Source: JAJTFW01 sp046330075
GTDB lineage: Bacteria; Bacteroidota; Bacteroidia; AKYH767-A; OLB10
DNA length: 64,000 nt
Direction: 5' to 3'
Assembly: GCA_046330075.1 (NCBI GenBank)
Contig: JAXLTL010000001.1
Span: 1,178,001-1,242,000 of the forward strand
Below are positions 1 through 9,005 of the stretch, in pieces. The notes beneath the pieces are model-generated. The model had not been told where the DNA came from and made no database searches. It saw only the letters and a list, made by a program, of their open reading frames with translations. The position numbers and the translations under genes were made by a program. Every line of letters begins with the position of its first letter. Within the stretch, counting starts at the first letter, position 1.

Positions 1-61
1 TCTTTCCCTCTGCATCGAAGATGCTGGTCATGCCAACCTTTTTTCCGATGATGCTTGCCAT
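1..61 (-). CDS. rplC: 50S ribosomal protein L3 (5' end only)
   Basis: The minus strand from 61 opens with ATG and reads MASIIGKKVGMTSIFDAEGK, the characteristic N-terminus of bacterial L3 (the GKKVGMTxxF segment). The gene runs off the window after 20 codons. It follows rpsJ in the same direction, as expected at the head of the S10 operon. L3 is an early-assembling 23S rRNA-binding protein whose extension approaches the peptidyl-transferase centre. Only the N-terminus is visible, so the gene's integrity cannot be judged. Confidence 0.9.
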   Translation of the reverse strand, partial: MASIIGKKVGMTSIFDAEGK

Positions 62-194
62 CTTAACTATTTGTTAGTTGTTTTGGTCTTAGATATATTG
101 ACAAGACAGGCACAAGACACTTATTGCCTGCATTGTGTTTTTTTTTAATTCGGATAATATGTAAAGAACGACTCTTTATGATCCGTGGTGAAAA
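62..194. other. rpsJ-rplC intergenic spacer with a small hairpin
   Basis: This 133-bp gap is long for neighbouring ribosomal protein genes; the other gaps in this operon are 30-39 bp. It contains a 6-bp stem (107-112 with 125-130, loop 12) and a short direct repeat of acaagaca at 101-108 and 112-119. I see no TAnnTTTG box on the minus strand. It could hold an rplC leader or simply be unselected spacer. Confidence 0.35.
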
Positions 195-500
195 CTACAC
201 CTTGATCTCCACCTCTACTCCACTGGGAAGTTCGAGTTTCATCAGCGCGTCAACTGTCTTTGCAGTAGAACTGTAGATGTCGAGCAAACGCTTGTATGAA
301 CAAAGCTGGAACTGCTCGCGCGCTTTTTTATTCACGTGCGGTGAACGAAGTACGGTATAGATCTTTTTCTCGGTTGGCAGGGGAATTGGTCCACTGACAA
401 CAGCTCCTGTAGGTTTCACCGTCTTTACGATTTTCTCAGCTGACTTATCAACCAGGTTGTAATCGTAGGACTTTAACTTAATTCTGATTCTTTGGCTCAT
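195..500 (-). CDS. rpsJ: 30S ribosomal protein S10
   Basis: A 101-residue protein, the usual S10 length. It has the conserved N-terminal strand (RIRIKLKSYDYNLVD), the central GPIPLPT segment that sits in the 30S head, and the SPHVNKKAREQF region. S10 assembles late into the 30S head and is also the NusE partner of NusB in antitermination. It lies between fusA (39 bp upstream) and rplC, the Bacteroidota arrangement in which tuf is absent from this position. Probably cotranscribed from the promoter upstream of rpsL. Confidence 0.97.
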   Translation of the reverse strand: MSQRIRIKLKSYDYNLVDKSAEKIVKTVKPTGAVVSGPIPLPTEKKIYTVLRSPHVNKKAREQFQLCSYKRLLDIYSSTAKTVDALMKLELPSGVEVEIKV

Positions 501-539
501 TTTATATAAGAACGAGATTGTGAGGTCTGATTGATTAGC

Positions 540-2675
540 TTACACTTTTTCAGCGGCAGCTTTACCCTTTGCTTTTGCAATTACTTCTTCAGCAATGTTG
601 CGCGGTGCTTCTGCATAGTGTGAGAACTCCATGGTAGAAGATGCACGGCCTGAAGTGATGGTACGCAACGCGGTTACATAACCAAACATTTCTGACAGCG
701 GAACTTTTGCTTTCACCACTTGTGCACCGGCACGTGAATCCATACCTTCCATTTGTCCGCGGCGACGGTTAAGGTCACCTACCACATCACCCATGTTCTG
801 CTCCGGAGTAATAACTTCCAGCTTCATGATAGGTTCAAGGAGGATGGGTTTTGCTTTCGGCAATGCTTCACGGAATGCTGTGCGTGCGCAGATTTCGAAA
901 GAGAGTGAATCGGAGTCAACGGTATGGTAAGAACCGTCGATCAGACGAATCTTCATAGACTGTATCTGGAAGCCGGCAAGTACACCGTTGATCATCGCAG
1001 ATTTGAATCCTTTTTCTACAGCCGGGATGAATTCGCGCGGGATATTACCACCGGTGATTTCATTCACAAACTGAAGTCCGCCATTTTTCTCGGTTGCTTC
1101 GAAATCCGCATCCACCGGAGATACCACAAACTTGATGTCGGCGAACTTACCGCGACCACCCGTTTGCTTCTTGTATACTTCACGGTGCTCGTAAGAACCG
1201 GTAATAGCTTCTTTATAGTTAACCTGAGGTGCACCCTGGTTTACTTCTACTTTAAATTCACGCTTCAAACGGTCAACGATAATTTCAAGGTGAAGCTCAC
1301 CCATACCGCTGATGATAGTCTGTCCGCTGTCCTCATCCGACTTCACACGGAACGTAGGATCTTCTTCGGCCAGTTTACCAAGTGCAGTTCCGAGTTTATC
1401 AAGGTCGCCTTGTGTTTTCGGCTCGATTGCCAGACCGATTACCGGCTCTGGGAATTGCATTGCTTCGAGTACGATCGGGCCATCTTCAGCGCACAATGTG
1501 TCACCGGTTTTGATGTCTTTAAATCCTACTGCAGCACCGATATCACCTGCTTCGATGAACGGAATCTGGTTCTGTTTGTTCGCATGCATCTGGAAGAGAC
1601 GTGAGATACGCTCTTTGTTGCCGGAACGGGTATTGAGAATATAAGAACCTGCTTCGAGACGGCCTGCATAGCAACGGAAATAAGCGAGACGACCTACGAA
1701 CGGATCAGTAGCAATTTTAAACGCAAGCGCAGTGAAAGGCTCCTTCGCATCCGGCTTACGGCTGATTTCTTCGCCGGTGTCAGGATGTGTACCGCGGATA
1801 TTGTCTTTATCGAGCGGAGAAGGCATGAGTTCCATCACGTAATCCAGCATGGTCTGAACACCTTTGTTTTTAAAGGCAGAACCACACAGCATCGGAACAA
1901 CTTTATTAGCAACACAAGCCTGACGGAGAGCAGTGAGGATTTCTGCTTCGGTGATCGAAGTAGGATCTTCAAAATATTTCTCCATGATCTTATCGTCGAA
2001 CTCAGCGCATGCTTCGAGCAGCTTCTCACGGTATTCTTTTGCCTCTTCTTCCATGTCGGCAGGAATGGGCACTTCAGAGAATGTCATACCCTGATCATGC
2101 TCGTTCCATACGATACCGCGGAAGTTTACAAGGTCAACTACACCTTTGAAAGTCTCTTCAGCTCCGATAGGAAGCTGGAGAGGAAGTGCGTTACCACCCA
2201 GTACCTCACGCACCTGACGAACTACGTTCAGGAAGTCGGCACCGGCACGGTCCATTTTATTCACGAAACCGATACGGGTAACATTATAGTTATTAGCCAG
2301 ACGCCAGTTGGTCTCTGACTGAGGCTCTACTCCATCTACAGAAGAAAAGAGGAACACCAGCCCATCCAGTACACGCAGTGAACGGTTCACCTCTACGGTG
2401 AAATCCACGTGACCCGGAGTGTCGATGATGTTCAGTTTGTATTTGTTATTGCGGTAATTCCAGAATGCGGTTGTCGCAGCTGAAGTAATGGTAATACCAC
2501 GCTCCTGCTCCTGCACCATCCAGTCCATGGTAGCGGCTCCATCGTGTACCTCACCGATTTTGTGATTAACGCCGGTGTAGTAAAGGATACGCTCGGTAGT
2601 CGTTGTTTTACCGGCATCAATATGCGCCGCGATACCGATGTTACGTACGTACTTAAGATCTTTAACTTCTGACAT
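540..2675 (-). CDS. fusA: elongation factor G
   Basis: A 711-residue translational GTPase that drives ribosomal translocation and, with RRF, ribosome recycling. G1 is visible as AHIDAGKTTTTER near residues 17-29, followed by the switch I segment (RGITITSAATT), G3 DTPGHVDF, G4 NKMDR and G5 GSAFKNKG. Domains II to V follow, including the domain IV segment near residues 480-600 that enters the decoding site. It sits 30 bp downstream of rpsG and 39 bp upstream of rpsJ, in the classic str-operon position. Length and motifs match canonical EF-G1. Several long reverse-strand reading frames overlap it but are shadows. Confidence 0.98.
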   Translation of the reverse strand: MSEVKDLKYVRNIGIAAHIDAGKTTTTERILYYTGVNHKIGEVHDGAATMDWMVQEQERGITITSAATTAFWNYRNNKYKLNIIDTPGHVDFTVEVNRSLRVLDGLVFLFSSVDGVEPQSETNWRLANNYNVTRIGFVNKMDRAGADFLNVVRQVREVLGGNALPLQLPIGAEETFKGVVDLVNFRGIVWNEHDQGMTFSEVPIPADMEEEAKEYREKLLEACAEFDDKIMEKYFEDPTSITEAEILTALRQACVANKVVPMLCGSAFKNKGVQTMLDYVMELMPSPLDKDNIRGTHPDTGEEISRKPDAKEPFTALAFKIATDPFVGRLAYFRCYAGRLEAGSYILNTRSGNKERISRLFQMHANKQNQIPFIEAGDIGAAVGFKDIKTGDTLCAEDGPIVLEAMQFPEPVIGLAIEPKTQGDLDKLGTALGKLAEEDPTFRVKSDEDSGQTIISGMGELHLEIIVDRLKREFKVEVNQGAPQVNYKEAITGSYEHREVYKKQTGGRGKFADIKFVVSPVDADFEATEKNGGLQFVNEITGGNIPREFIPAVEKGFKSAMINGVLAGFQIQSMKIRLIDGSYHTVDSDSLSFEICARTAFREALPKAKPILLEPIMKLEVITPEQNMGDVVGDLNRRRGQMEGMDSRAGAQVVKAKVPLSEMFGYVTALRTITSGRASSTMEFSHYAEAPRNIAEEVIAKAKGKAAAEKV

Positions 2676-2705
2676 TGTATTGGGGTGATATTACTTCTTA
2701 TAATA

Positions 2706-3173
2706 TTATACGCGGAAGTGAGAGAATGCCTTGTTCGCCTCAGCCATACGGTGCGTATCGTCTTTCTTCTTCACAGATGCACCTTCGCCTTTTGACGCTG
2801 CGATGATTTCACCAGCCAGTTTATCCGCCATGCTCTTCTCATTGCGTTTGCGGGCATAGAGGATCATCCACTTGATACCCACTGAAATTTTACGGTCAGG
2901 ACGCACCTCAGAAGGAATCTGGAAGGTAGCACCACCAACACGACGGCTGCGTACTTCTACGGCAGGCATTACGTTGTTCAGAGCTGTTCTCCAGGTTTCG
3001 AGTCCGTTTTCCTTGGTACGGTTCTCTACTTTGTCCAGCGCATCATAGAAAAGTTTGAAACCGGTACCTTTTTTACCGGAATACATCAACATATTCACGA
3101 AACGGGTTACCAGCGGATCGTTAAACTTAGGATCCGGCAGAATCGGGCGCTTCTTTGGTTTGGTCTTCCTCAT
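2706..3173 (-). CDS. rpsG: 30S ribosomal protein S7
   Basis: A 155-residue S7, a primary 16S rRNA-binding protein that organises the 30S head and contacts E-site tRNA. The N-terminus is lysine-rich (MRKTKPKKRPILPDPKF) and is followed by the conserved FVNMLMYSGKKG and PAVEVRSRRVGGATFQIP segments. It ends in the basic AxxNKAFSHFR-type tail. It is preceded by rpsL (36-bp gap) and followed by fusA. Nothing is unusual. Confidence 0.98.
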   Translation of the reverse strand: MRKTKPKKRPILPDPKFNDPLVTRFVNMLMYSGKKGTGFKLFYDALDKVENRTKENGLETWRTALNNVMPAVEVRSRRVGGATFQIPSEVRPDRKISVGIKWMILYARKRNEKSMADKLAGEIIAASKGEGASVKKKDDTHRMAEANKAFSHFRV

Positions 3174-3209
3174 GGATTCAGAAGGGTATTATTATAGCTG
3201 ATTATTGAA

Positions 3210-3611
3210 TTATTTCTTTCCTTTTGCTGCTGGTGCACCCGGCTTCGGACGCTTGGTTCCATATTTGGAACGACGCTGGTTACGACCCTCTACTCCGGAC
3301 GTATCCAACGCACCGCGGATAATGTGATAACGTACACCGGGAAGGTCTTTCACCCTGCCGCCACGGATCATCACAATACTATGCTCCTGGAGGTTATGGC
3401 CTTCTCCCGGAATGTAAGCGGTTACCTCGAACTTGTTCGTTAAACGAACACGGGCAACTTTACGCATCGCCGAATTTGGCTTCTTTGGAGTGGTGGTGTA
3501 CACACGGGTACATACACCGCGACGCTGCGGACATGAAGTCAGCGCAGGCGACTTACTCTTATCTACCAATGCCTGGCGACCTTTGCGAACTAACTGTTGA
3601 ATTGTTGGCAT
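3210..3611 (-). CDS. rpsL: 30S ribosomal protein S12
   Basis: A 133-residue S12, the decoding-centre protein. It carries the TTPKKPNSA and VKDLPGVRYHIIRG loops, and the lysines equivalent to E. coli K42 and K87, the classic streptomycin-resistance positions, are unsubstituted. It is the first gene of the str/S10 operon. A good promoter match lies about 60 bp upstream (3674-3703). The lysine/alanine-rich C-terminal tail (KPGAPAAKGKK) is typical of the phylum. Confidence 0.98.
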   Translation of the reverse strand: MPTIQQLVRKGRQALVDKSKSPALTSCPQRRGVCTRVYTTTPKKPNSAMRKVARVRLTNKFEVTAYIPGEGHNLQEHSIVMIRGGRVKDLPGVRYHIIRGALDTSGVEGRNQRRSKYGTKRPKPGAPAAKGKK

Positions 3612-3673
3612 TCTTAATTTTTTTCAGTTCTGGTTCAGTGAATTATATACACTATACCCCCAAAAAGGGAGTG

Positions 3674-3703
3674 CAAAGATACATATTGAAATCATTTAAG
3701 CAA
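3674..3703 (-). promoter_or_regulatory. Bacteroidota-type promoter of the str operon
   Basis: On the minus strand a TTG (3703-3701), a 19-bp spacer and TATCTTTG (3681-3674) match the -33/-7 consensus TTG...TAnnTTTG of the Bacteroidota housekeeping sigma factor. The predicted start lies near 3668, giving a leader of about 57 nt before rpsL. Confidence 0.75.
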
Positions 3704-3905
3704 GATGTTTTTCAAAATATTTATAAAACAGTCTATTGTGTGGGAAAAAAACCATCGGTTAACCCGGAAAATTCTCGTCTGACGCGATTTTTTTGCGCTG
3801 TTAATCAATCTATTAAATATTTTCTGCTGTTTTAGAAGACCCGGCTTACAACCCGATTGATCAATTATGGGTCTATTCGTATTGCCAACCTAATCTTAAT
3901 CAACC

Positions 3906-5684
3906 ATGAAAAAAATCTTCGCCCGTTTTATCCTTGCCTTCCTGCTGTTTCCTTCCCTCCTGAATGCCTCCCATCTGATGGGAGGAGAAATCACCTGGAC
4001 CTGCGATGGCCTCGGCAACTATATTTTCAAAGTAAAAATGTATCGGGACTGTAATGGCATTCCGGGCCCTTCAAGCTTGTCATTGTTTACCAATGCTTTA
4101 TCGACAACAATCAACTGCAGTCTGATTTCTCAAACAGATATTAGTCCTGTTGGAGTAGGTTGCCCGACCTGCGCTTCCCCCGGTGGCTTCTTTAACGCAG
4201 TGGAAGAGTTTATTTATCAATCTTCTCCGATTACTTTAACGGGTTTCCCTCCGGCCTCGGGCTGGTACTTTAGCTATAGCGACTGTTGCCGGAACGCCAA
4301 CATTACCAATCTGAGCTCATCTGGTTCCGGCGAGTTCACGCTGCGTGCTATAATGTACAAGTATGTGGGAGCAACGCCCGGACCGTGTTTCGATAATTCA
4401 CCACAGTTTGCTGAAGCACCTTCACTGGCTTTATGCAATGCAGATACCGTAAATTATGCTAATTCTGCCTTGGATCCGGATCTCGACTCCCTGGTGTATT
4501 CATGGGGAAACCCGCTATCAGGTACTACCTGGCCATTCGCGAATTATCCATTCGCTGCCGGATATTCCGCAACATCTCCGCTACCCTCTTCTACCCAAAA
4601 TCCTGCAAACACCGGAGCCAGCCTTGACCCTGCCACCGGCATCACCACTTTCTATTCCCAAACAAGCGGAGTGTTCGTGACTTGTACTAAAATTTCATCC
4701 TATAAATGCGGTCAGCTGGTTTCAGAGGTTTTCCGGGAAGTAGAGGTGGGACTCATGGCCTGTCCGATAAATTCAGGACCTGTTGCTGTTAACCACGGAC
4801 CCGCATTTCTTCCGGATAACAATACAGCGTATTATACTGTTCTGGCCGGAGACTCATTCAATCTGAACCTGAATATTGTCGACTATGAATTCCTTAATAC
4901 GACACCGCCAAGCATTCAGTCAGTCGAATTATCCTCTTCCGGAATTGCATTTGGTGACGGCGACACTTCTTCCACATCAGGATGTGCCATTCCGCCCTGC
5001 GCTACATTGAATCATACTTCTCCTTATGCTCCTGGCGGGCCAGGTGTTGCCGAACAATTGAAGTGGCTCACCGCCTGCTCACATGCTGGATTTAACAATG
5101 GCTGCCTGCAACACCAGCGCACCTTCCATTTTGTATTCAGGGCCAACGATAATTTCTGTCCGACCAATGGCGTTCGTTACAAAAACGTAATCGTATATGT
5201 ATCAGGTCCCGAAATCTATCAGATCGGAAATGATCTTGCCGTAAGTTACCCCGGGGTTTCTTTACAATGGTATCTGAATGGCACTCCTATCCCAGGTGCC
5301 ACCGACACGATCTACACCCCTACCCAATCGGGCGTTTACACGGTAATGGCAACCACCGGCGGAGGCTGTCAGATGATTTCAAACCCGGTAAACAGAACGA
5401 TGGCAGGTATGGCCGAAACTGAAGCTGGTTCATCCTTCTCCATTTACCCAAATCCCGTAAATGCAGACCGTCAGTTACAGGTGCTGGTGAAGAATTTCTC
5501 CACCGGACAACAAGTGATTAATATCACTGATATCAGCGGCCGTTTGGTAAAAACATTCACGATTGACCTGCATAACCCCACTGAACATCTGGTATTTGAT
5601 ATCACAGGACTCAACTCCGGCATTTATCAGTTCTCCATCAGTAATTCGTCAGGAATTCAGCAAAACAGCTTCATCATCAAATAA
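3906..5684 (+). CDS. secreted T9SS type A cargo protein with Ig-like domain
   Basis: A 592-residue exported protein. The signal peptide is at residues 1-22 (MKKIFARFILAFLLFPSLLNA), and the mature protein starts with SHLMGGEITW. That opening, with the following YRDCNG segment, is shared by many large Bacteroidota surface proteins. A body with several paired cysteines follows. An Ig-like segment lies near 440-500 (WYLNGTPIPGAT, then TQSGVYTV). The C-terminal ~85 residues form a T9SS type A sorting domain (SIYPNPVN, DISGRLV, LNSGIYQFSI, ending in FIIK). It is therefore predicted to cross the outer membrane through the type IX system and be anchored or released at the surface. The binding target is unknown. 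A strong terminator follows at 5709-5738. Confidence 0.85.
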   Translation: MKKIFARFILAFLLFPSLLNASHLMGGEITWTCDGLGNYIFKVKMYRDCNGIPGPSSLSLFTNALSTTINCSLISQTDISPVGVGCPTCASPGGFFNAVEEFIYQSSPITLTGFPPASGWYFSYSDCCRNANITNLSSSGSGEFTLRAIMYKYVGATPGPCFDNSPQFAEAPSLALCNADTVNYANSALDPDLDSLVYSWGNPLSGTTWPFANYPFAAGYSATSPLPSSTQNPANTGASLDPATGITTFYSQTSGVFVTCTKISSYKCGQLVSEVFREVEVGLMACPINSGPVAVNHGPAFLPDNNTAYYTVLAGDSFNLNLNIVDYEFLNTTPPSIQSVELSSSGIAFGDGDTSSTSGCAIPPCATLNHTSPYAPGGPGVAEQLKWLTACSHAGFNNGCLQHQRTFHFVFRANDNFCPTNGVRYKNVIVYVSGPEIYQIGNDLAVSYPGVSLQWYLNGTPIPGATDTIYTPTQSGVYTVMATTGGGCQMISNPVNRTMAGMAETEAGSSFSIYPNPVNADRQLQVLVKNFSTGQQVINITDISGRLVKTFTIDLHNPTEHLVFDITGLNSGIYQFSISNSSGIQQNSFIIK

Positions 5685-5700
5685 TATTCAACTTCAATAA

Positions 5701-5708
5701 TAATTTTG
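5701..5708 (+). promoter_or_regulatory. -7 box of the CoA-transferase promoter
   Basis: TAATTTTG matches TAnnTTTG exactly and lies directly before the hairpin at 5709. Transcription would start around 5713-5715, inside the 5' arm of the terminator. No convincing -33 TTG is present at 17-20 bp spacing. Confidence 0.5.
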
Positions 5709-5738
5709 CAGGCGGGACTATCTCCCGCCTGTTTTATT
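5709..5738 (+). terminator. intrinsic terminator overlapping the next gene's leader
   Basis: A perfect 9-bp stem, 5709-5717 (caggcggga) with 5723-5731, has a 5-nt loop and runs into TTTTATTA. It ends the T9SS gene at 5684. The ATG of the next gene is at 5739, immediately after the T tract. Confidence 0.88.
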
Positions 5739-7025
5739 ATGGTACCAAACAAATCGAAGTATGTAACTGCTGAAGAAGCACTGAGTCATATCCAGTCAGG
5801 TCAGCGCGTATTTATTCACGGTAGTGCCGCTACCCCCACCCATATGGTGCAAAAGCTCAGCGAAATGGGCTCCCGTCTGAAAAATGTAGAGCTTGTTTTC
5901 ATCAGTGTGCTTGGCGACTTTGCTGTGGCAGCGCCTGAACTGAAAGACAGCTTTAAACTGAATGCATTGTTTGTATCGGCTCCGATACGCAAGGCACTGG
6001 AAGAAGGCCGCGGCGACTATGTCCCGGTATTTCTGAGCGAGATCCCAGAGCTGTTTAAGAATGGTGTGCTCGACATTGATGTAGCCATCGTACAGGTATC
6101 TCCTCCCGATAATCATGGTTATTGTTCCCTGGGCACCTCTGTGGACATAGCCCGGACCGCAGTCAACACAGCGAAAAAGGTAATTGCCCAGGTGAACCCT
6201 AAAATGCCCCGTACCCATGGTGACGGGATGATTCATATTTCACGATTCGACTCGATGGTTTATTACGAAGCTCCGTTGCATGAATCCATCATGGGTAAAG
6301 GGTTTTCACCTGAAGAGGCTGCCATCGGCAATCATATTGCAGGATTAATTGACGATCGCAGTACATTGCAGATGGGGATTGGTACTATTCCCGATGCAGT
6401 ACTCCACTCCCTCACCAATCATAAAGACCTGGGTGTACATACCGAGATGTTTTCCGACGGAATTATCGAGTTGATTGAAAACGACACCATCAACAACAAA
6501 TACAAGAAGAAAAATCCCGGACAGACCGTTACCGGATTTTGCCTGGGTTCGGAAAGGCTCTACCGTTATATTGATGATAATCCCTCCTTTGCATTTCTGG
6601 ATATCGATTATGTGAACGAAACCAAGGTAATTCGTGAAAACCCCTCGGTGGTCGCCATCAACAGTTGTATTGAAATTGATCTCACCGGACAAGTCTGCAG
6701 TGATTCCATCGGCACATATCAGTATTCAGGAGTTGGCGGACAGATGGATTTTATGCGGGGAGCTGCACTGAGCAAAGGTGGCAAACCGATTATAGCACTG
6801 ACATCACGCACCAACAAAGGGGTTCCCCGTATTGCACCGTTCCTCAAACAGGGAGCAGGAGTGGTAACCACCAGAGCCCACGTCCACTATGTTGTGACAG
6901 AGTTTGGGGTTGCGTATCTTTTCGGAAAAAATCTGCGGCAGCGGGCCCAGGCATTGATCAGCATTGCCCATCCCGATGATCGTGAGATGCTCGAGCGCGC
7001 CTACCATGAACGCTTTCACAGTTGA
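5739..7025 (+). CDS. acetyl-CoA hydrolase / 4-hydroxybutyrate CoA-transferase family protein
   Basis: A 428-residue member of the AcCoA hydrolase/transferase family, which moves CoA between acyl-CoAs and free carboxylates through a glutamyl-CoA thioester. The N-terminus has the family pattern VTAEEALSHIQSGQRVFIHG. The probable catalytic Glu is residue 236 in HTEMFSDG, and the C-terminal half shows GGQMDFMRGA and the conserved HVHYVVTEFGVAYLFGK segment. I chose ATG 5739 over the upstream TTG 5706 because the earlier start would translate through the terminator hairpin and add residues the family lacks. The substrate cannot be deduced; acetate/butyrate or succinate-type CoA exchange is plausible. 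The next gene overlaps its end by 20 bp. Confidence 0.88.
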   Translation: MVPNKSKYVTAEEALSHIQSGQRVFIHGSAATPTHMVQKLSEMGSRLKNVELVFISVLGDFAVAAPELKDSFKLNALFVSAPIRKALEEGRGDYVPVFLSEIPELFKNGVLDIDVAIVQVSPPDNHGYCSLGTSVDIARTAVNTAKKVIAQVNPKMPRTHGDGMIHISRFDSMVYYEAPLHESIMGKGFSPEEAAIGNHIAGLIDDRSTLQMGIGTIPDAVLHSLTNHKDLGVHTEMFSDGIIELIENDTINNKYKKKNPGQTVTGFCLGSERLYRYIDDNPSFAFLDIDYVNETKVIRENPSVVAINSCIEIDLTGQVCSDSIGTYQYSGVGGQMDFMRGAALSKGGKPIIALTSRTNKGVPRIAPFLKQGAGVVTTRAHVHYVVTEFGVAYLFGKNLRQRAQALISIAHPDDREMLERAYHERFHS

Positions 7026-7896
7026 TGCCGTCCCACTGAAATTCCGATATGCCCCTACTCCCAGCGGATTCCTGCACGAGGGGAATATCTGCAATTTCCT
7101 GCTTGTTTGGGTATTGGCCAGAGCATCCGGCGGTAAAATCCTGTTACGTATCGATGACCTGGATCGCGAACGTTTCAGAAAACCTTACCTCGAAGATATT
7201 TTCAGGAAACTGGATTCACTGGGACTCGATTATGATGAAGGGCCTGCAGGACCTGATGATTTCGAAAAGAACTGGTCGCAGGTACTAAGGATAGATCAAT
7301 ACCAACGTTGGCTCAACCTGCTGATATCGTCTGAAAATATTTTTGCCTGCAAATGCAGCCGAAAAGAAACGGAAGAAGGTAAAATCTGCAACTGCAACTT
7401 GCAAAAGCATACTGACGATCAGGTGGCGTGGAAATACCGGACAAACGGTGCAGGTTTTCAGGAATGGCAGGATCAAATTACCGGATTCACGTCTATAAGC
7501 ATACATGATACGACGCCTTTTTTTACAGTCAGAAAAAACAATGGATTTCCCGGATACCAGATAACCAGTTTAGCCGACGATCTTCATTTTGGCATTACGG
7601 ATATAGTAAGAGGTCAGGATCTGATCGCTTCCACAGCCATACAACAGCTGCTTTCAAAAGAACTGAAAGCACAGAAATTTCTTCAAACGCGGTTTTACCA
7701 TCATCCGCTGTTAAGTCATGCTTCCGGTGAAAAGCTTTCCAAATCGGCTGGCGACCATTTATTGACCGATATGGCAACCGGCAGTATGAGTGATAAATTA
7801 CAGACCATGGTACAACAGGTAGCAAAATGGCTCCTGATATCAGAACCTGTTAATACAAAAGAAGAACTGCTTTCAGCCTTTTTAGAACGAACGTAA
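7006..7896 (+). CDS. glutamyl-Q tRNA(Asp) synthetase-like protein
   Basis: A 296-residue class I synthetase catalytic core without an anticodon-binding domain. That is the architecture of GluQRS enzymes, which glutamylate queuosine in tRNA(Asp), rather than of full GltX (about 480-570 residues). The HIGH-like segment is APTPSGFLHEGN, with LLRIDDLDRER next to it. A putative zinc site is the CxC...CxC pair in CKCSR and ICNCN, and the KMSKS equivalent is KLSKSAGD. I start at ATG 7006, which overlaps the upstream gene by 20 bp and removes a 14-residue extension. Its HEGN in place of HxGH/HxGS is a mild deviation. The exact tRNA substrate is inferred. Confidence 0.8.
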   Translation: MNAFTVDAVPLKFRYAPTPSGFLHEGNICNFLLVWVLARASGGKILLRIDDLDRERFRKPYLEDIFRKLDSLGLDYDEGPAGPDDFEKNWSQVLRIDQYQRWLNLLISSENIFACKCSRKETEEGKICNCNLQKHTDDQVAWKYRTNGAGFQEWQDQITGFTSISIHDTTPFFTVRKNNGFPGYQITSLADDLHFGITDIVRGQDLIASTAIQQLLSKELKAQKFLQTRFYHHPLLSHASGEKLSKSAGDHLLTDMATGSMSDKLQTMVQQVAKWLLISEPVNTKEELLSAFLERT

Positions 7897-7905
7897 CAGC
7901 AGTGT

Positions 7906-9000
7906 TTACTGATCCTCGTCGCTGTTCTGCTTTACTGTAGAATACTGGCGCCATTTATCGAGAACGGCCTGAAAATCGGCTGGCAATTCTGATTCAAAGT
8001 ACATAGCGCGTCCATCTGCCGGATGCCGAAAGCCCAGTGACTTGGCATGTAAAGCATGACGCGGCATCAGTTCGAAACAGTTGTCGACAAACTGACGGTA
8101 CTTCGAGAAGACGGTACCTTTCAGGATCTTATTGCCACCGTACACTTCATCGTTGAAAAGGGGATGTCGGATATATTGCATATGCACTCTGATCTGATGT
8201 GTGCGACCGGTTTCGAGTTTACAGCGTATCAGACTTACATAGCCCAGTTGCTCCAGCACTTCATAATGTGTTACGGCATGCTTACCATGTGATCCATCGG
8301 GAAAAACATCCATTACTTTACGGTCCTGCAGGCTCCGGCCTACATGACCAGTGATCGTGCCGTGATGATCACTGAAATCTCCCCATACCAGTGCCAGATA
8401 ATGCCGTTGAATTGTCCGGTCAAAAAACTGCTTGGCCAGATGAGATAAAGCCTGTTCATGCTTTGCAAGTACGATCAGTCCGGAAGTGTTTTTATCAATC
8501 CGGTGCACCAATCCCGGACGTACACTTTCCGAAGCAATCGGTTTACCGTTGAGATCCGGATACATGCGATGAACCAATGCATTCACCAATGTTCCGCGGT
8601 AATGTCCGTATGCCGGATGCACCACGAGGCCCGGAGGTTTATTGATGACAAACAAATCATCATCCTCATACACAATATCCAATGGTATATCATCCGGATA
8701 CAATTCTATTTCACGCGGAGGATGGGCAAGCACAACAGTGATAATATCCGCCGGCTTTACCTTATAGCTGGACTTAACGGGTTTGCCATTCACCAGCACG
8801 GAGCCGGCTTCAGTTGCCTGCTGAATTCTGTTTCTGGAGACGTTCTGAAGACGATTGATCAGGAATTTATCGACGCGCAACAACGACTGATTACGGTCAG
8901 CAACAATACGGTGGTGTTCATAAAGTTCATCCTGCTCACGTTCCTCCGCATCTTCACCGGGAAGGGTTCCGAGCTCATCGTCCCATGTTTGATCCGACAT
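7906..9000 (-). CDS. rluD: RluA/RluD-family 23S rRNA pseudouridine synthase
   Basis: A 364-residue enzyme. An acidic N-terminal tail is followed by an S4 RNA-binding domain (about residues 40-95; LLRVDKFLINRLQNVSRN, GSVLVNGKPV) and the RluA catalytic domain. The catalytic Asp is residue 169 in GLVHRIDKNTSGL. RluD-type enzymes modify helix 69 of 23S rRNA; the exact positions here are assumed from the family. I use ATG 9000, which begins MSDQTWDDEL; the upstream in-frame extension would overlap the preceding gene. It is the last gene of the ddl-PASTA-cargo-rluD operon, 5 bp after the cargo gene. Confidence 0.93.
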   Translation of the reverse strand: MSDQTWDDELGTLPGEDAEEREQDELYEHHRIVADRNQSLLRVDKFLINRLQNVSRNRIQQATEAGSVLVNGKPVKSSYKVKPADIITVVLAHPPREIELYPDDIPLDIVYEDDDLFVINKPPGLVVHPAYGHYRGTLVNALVHRMYPDLNGKPIASESVRPGLVHRIDKNTSGLIVLAKHEQALSHLAKQFFDRTIQRHYLALVWGDFSDHHGTITGHVGRSLQDRKVMDVFPDGSHGKHAVTHYEVLEQLGYVSLIRCKLETGRTHQIRVHMQYIRHPLFNDEVYGGNKILKGTVFSKYRQFVDNCFELMPRHALHAKSLGFRHPADGRAMYFESELPADFQAVLDKWRQYSTVKQNSDEDQ

Positions 9001-9005
9001 TGCGC

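Noticed and set aside
924..2318. Long plus-strand reading frames across fusA
   Set aside because: They are antisense to a strongly conserved EF-G gene and have no recognisable domain or start context.
7006..7896. A full glutamyl-tRNA synthetase (GltX)
   Set aside because: The protein has only the catalytic core (296 residues) and lacks the anticodon-binding domain, so the GluQ-type call is preferred.
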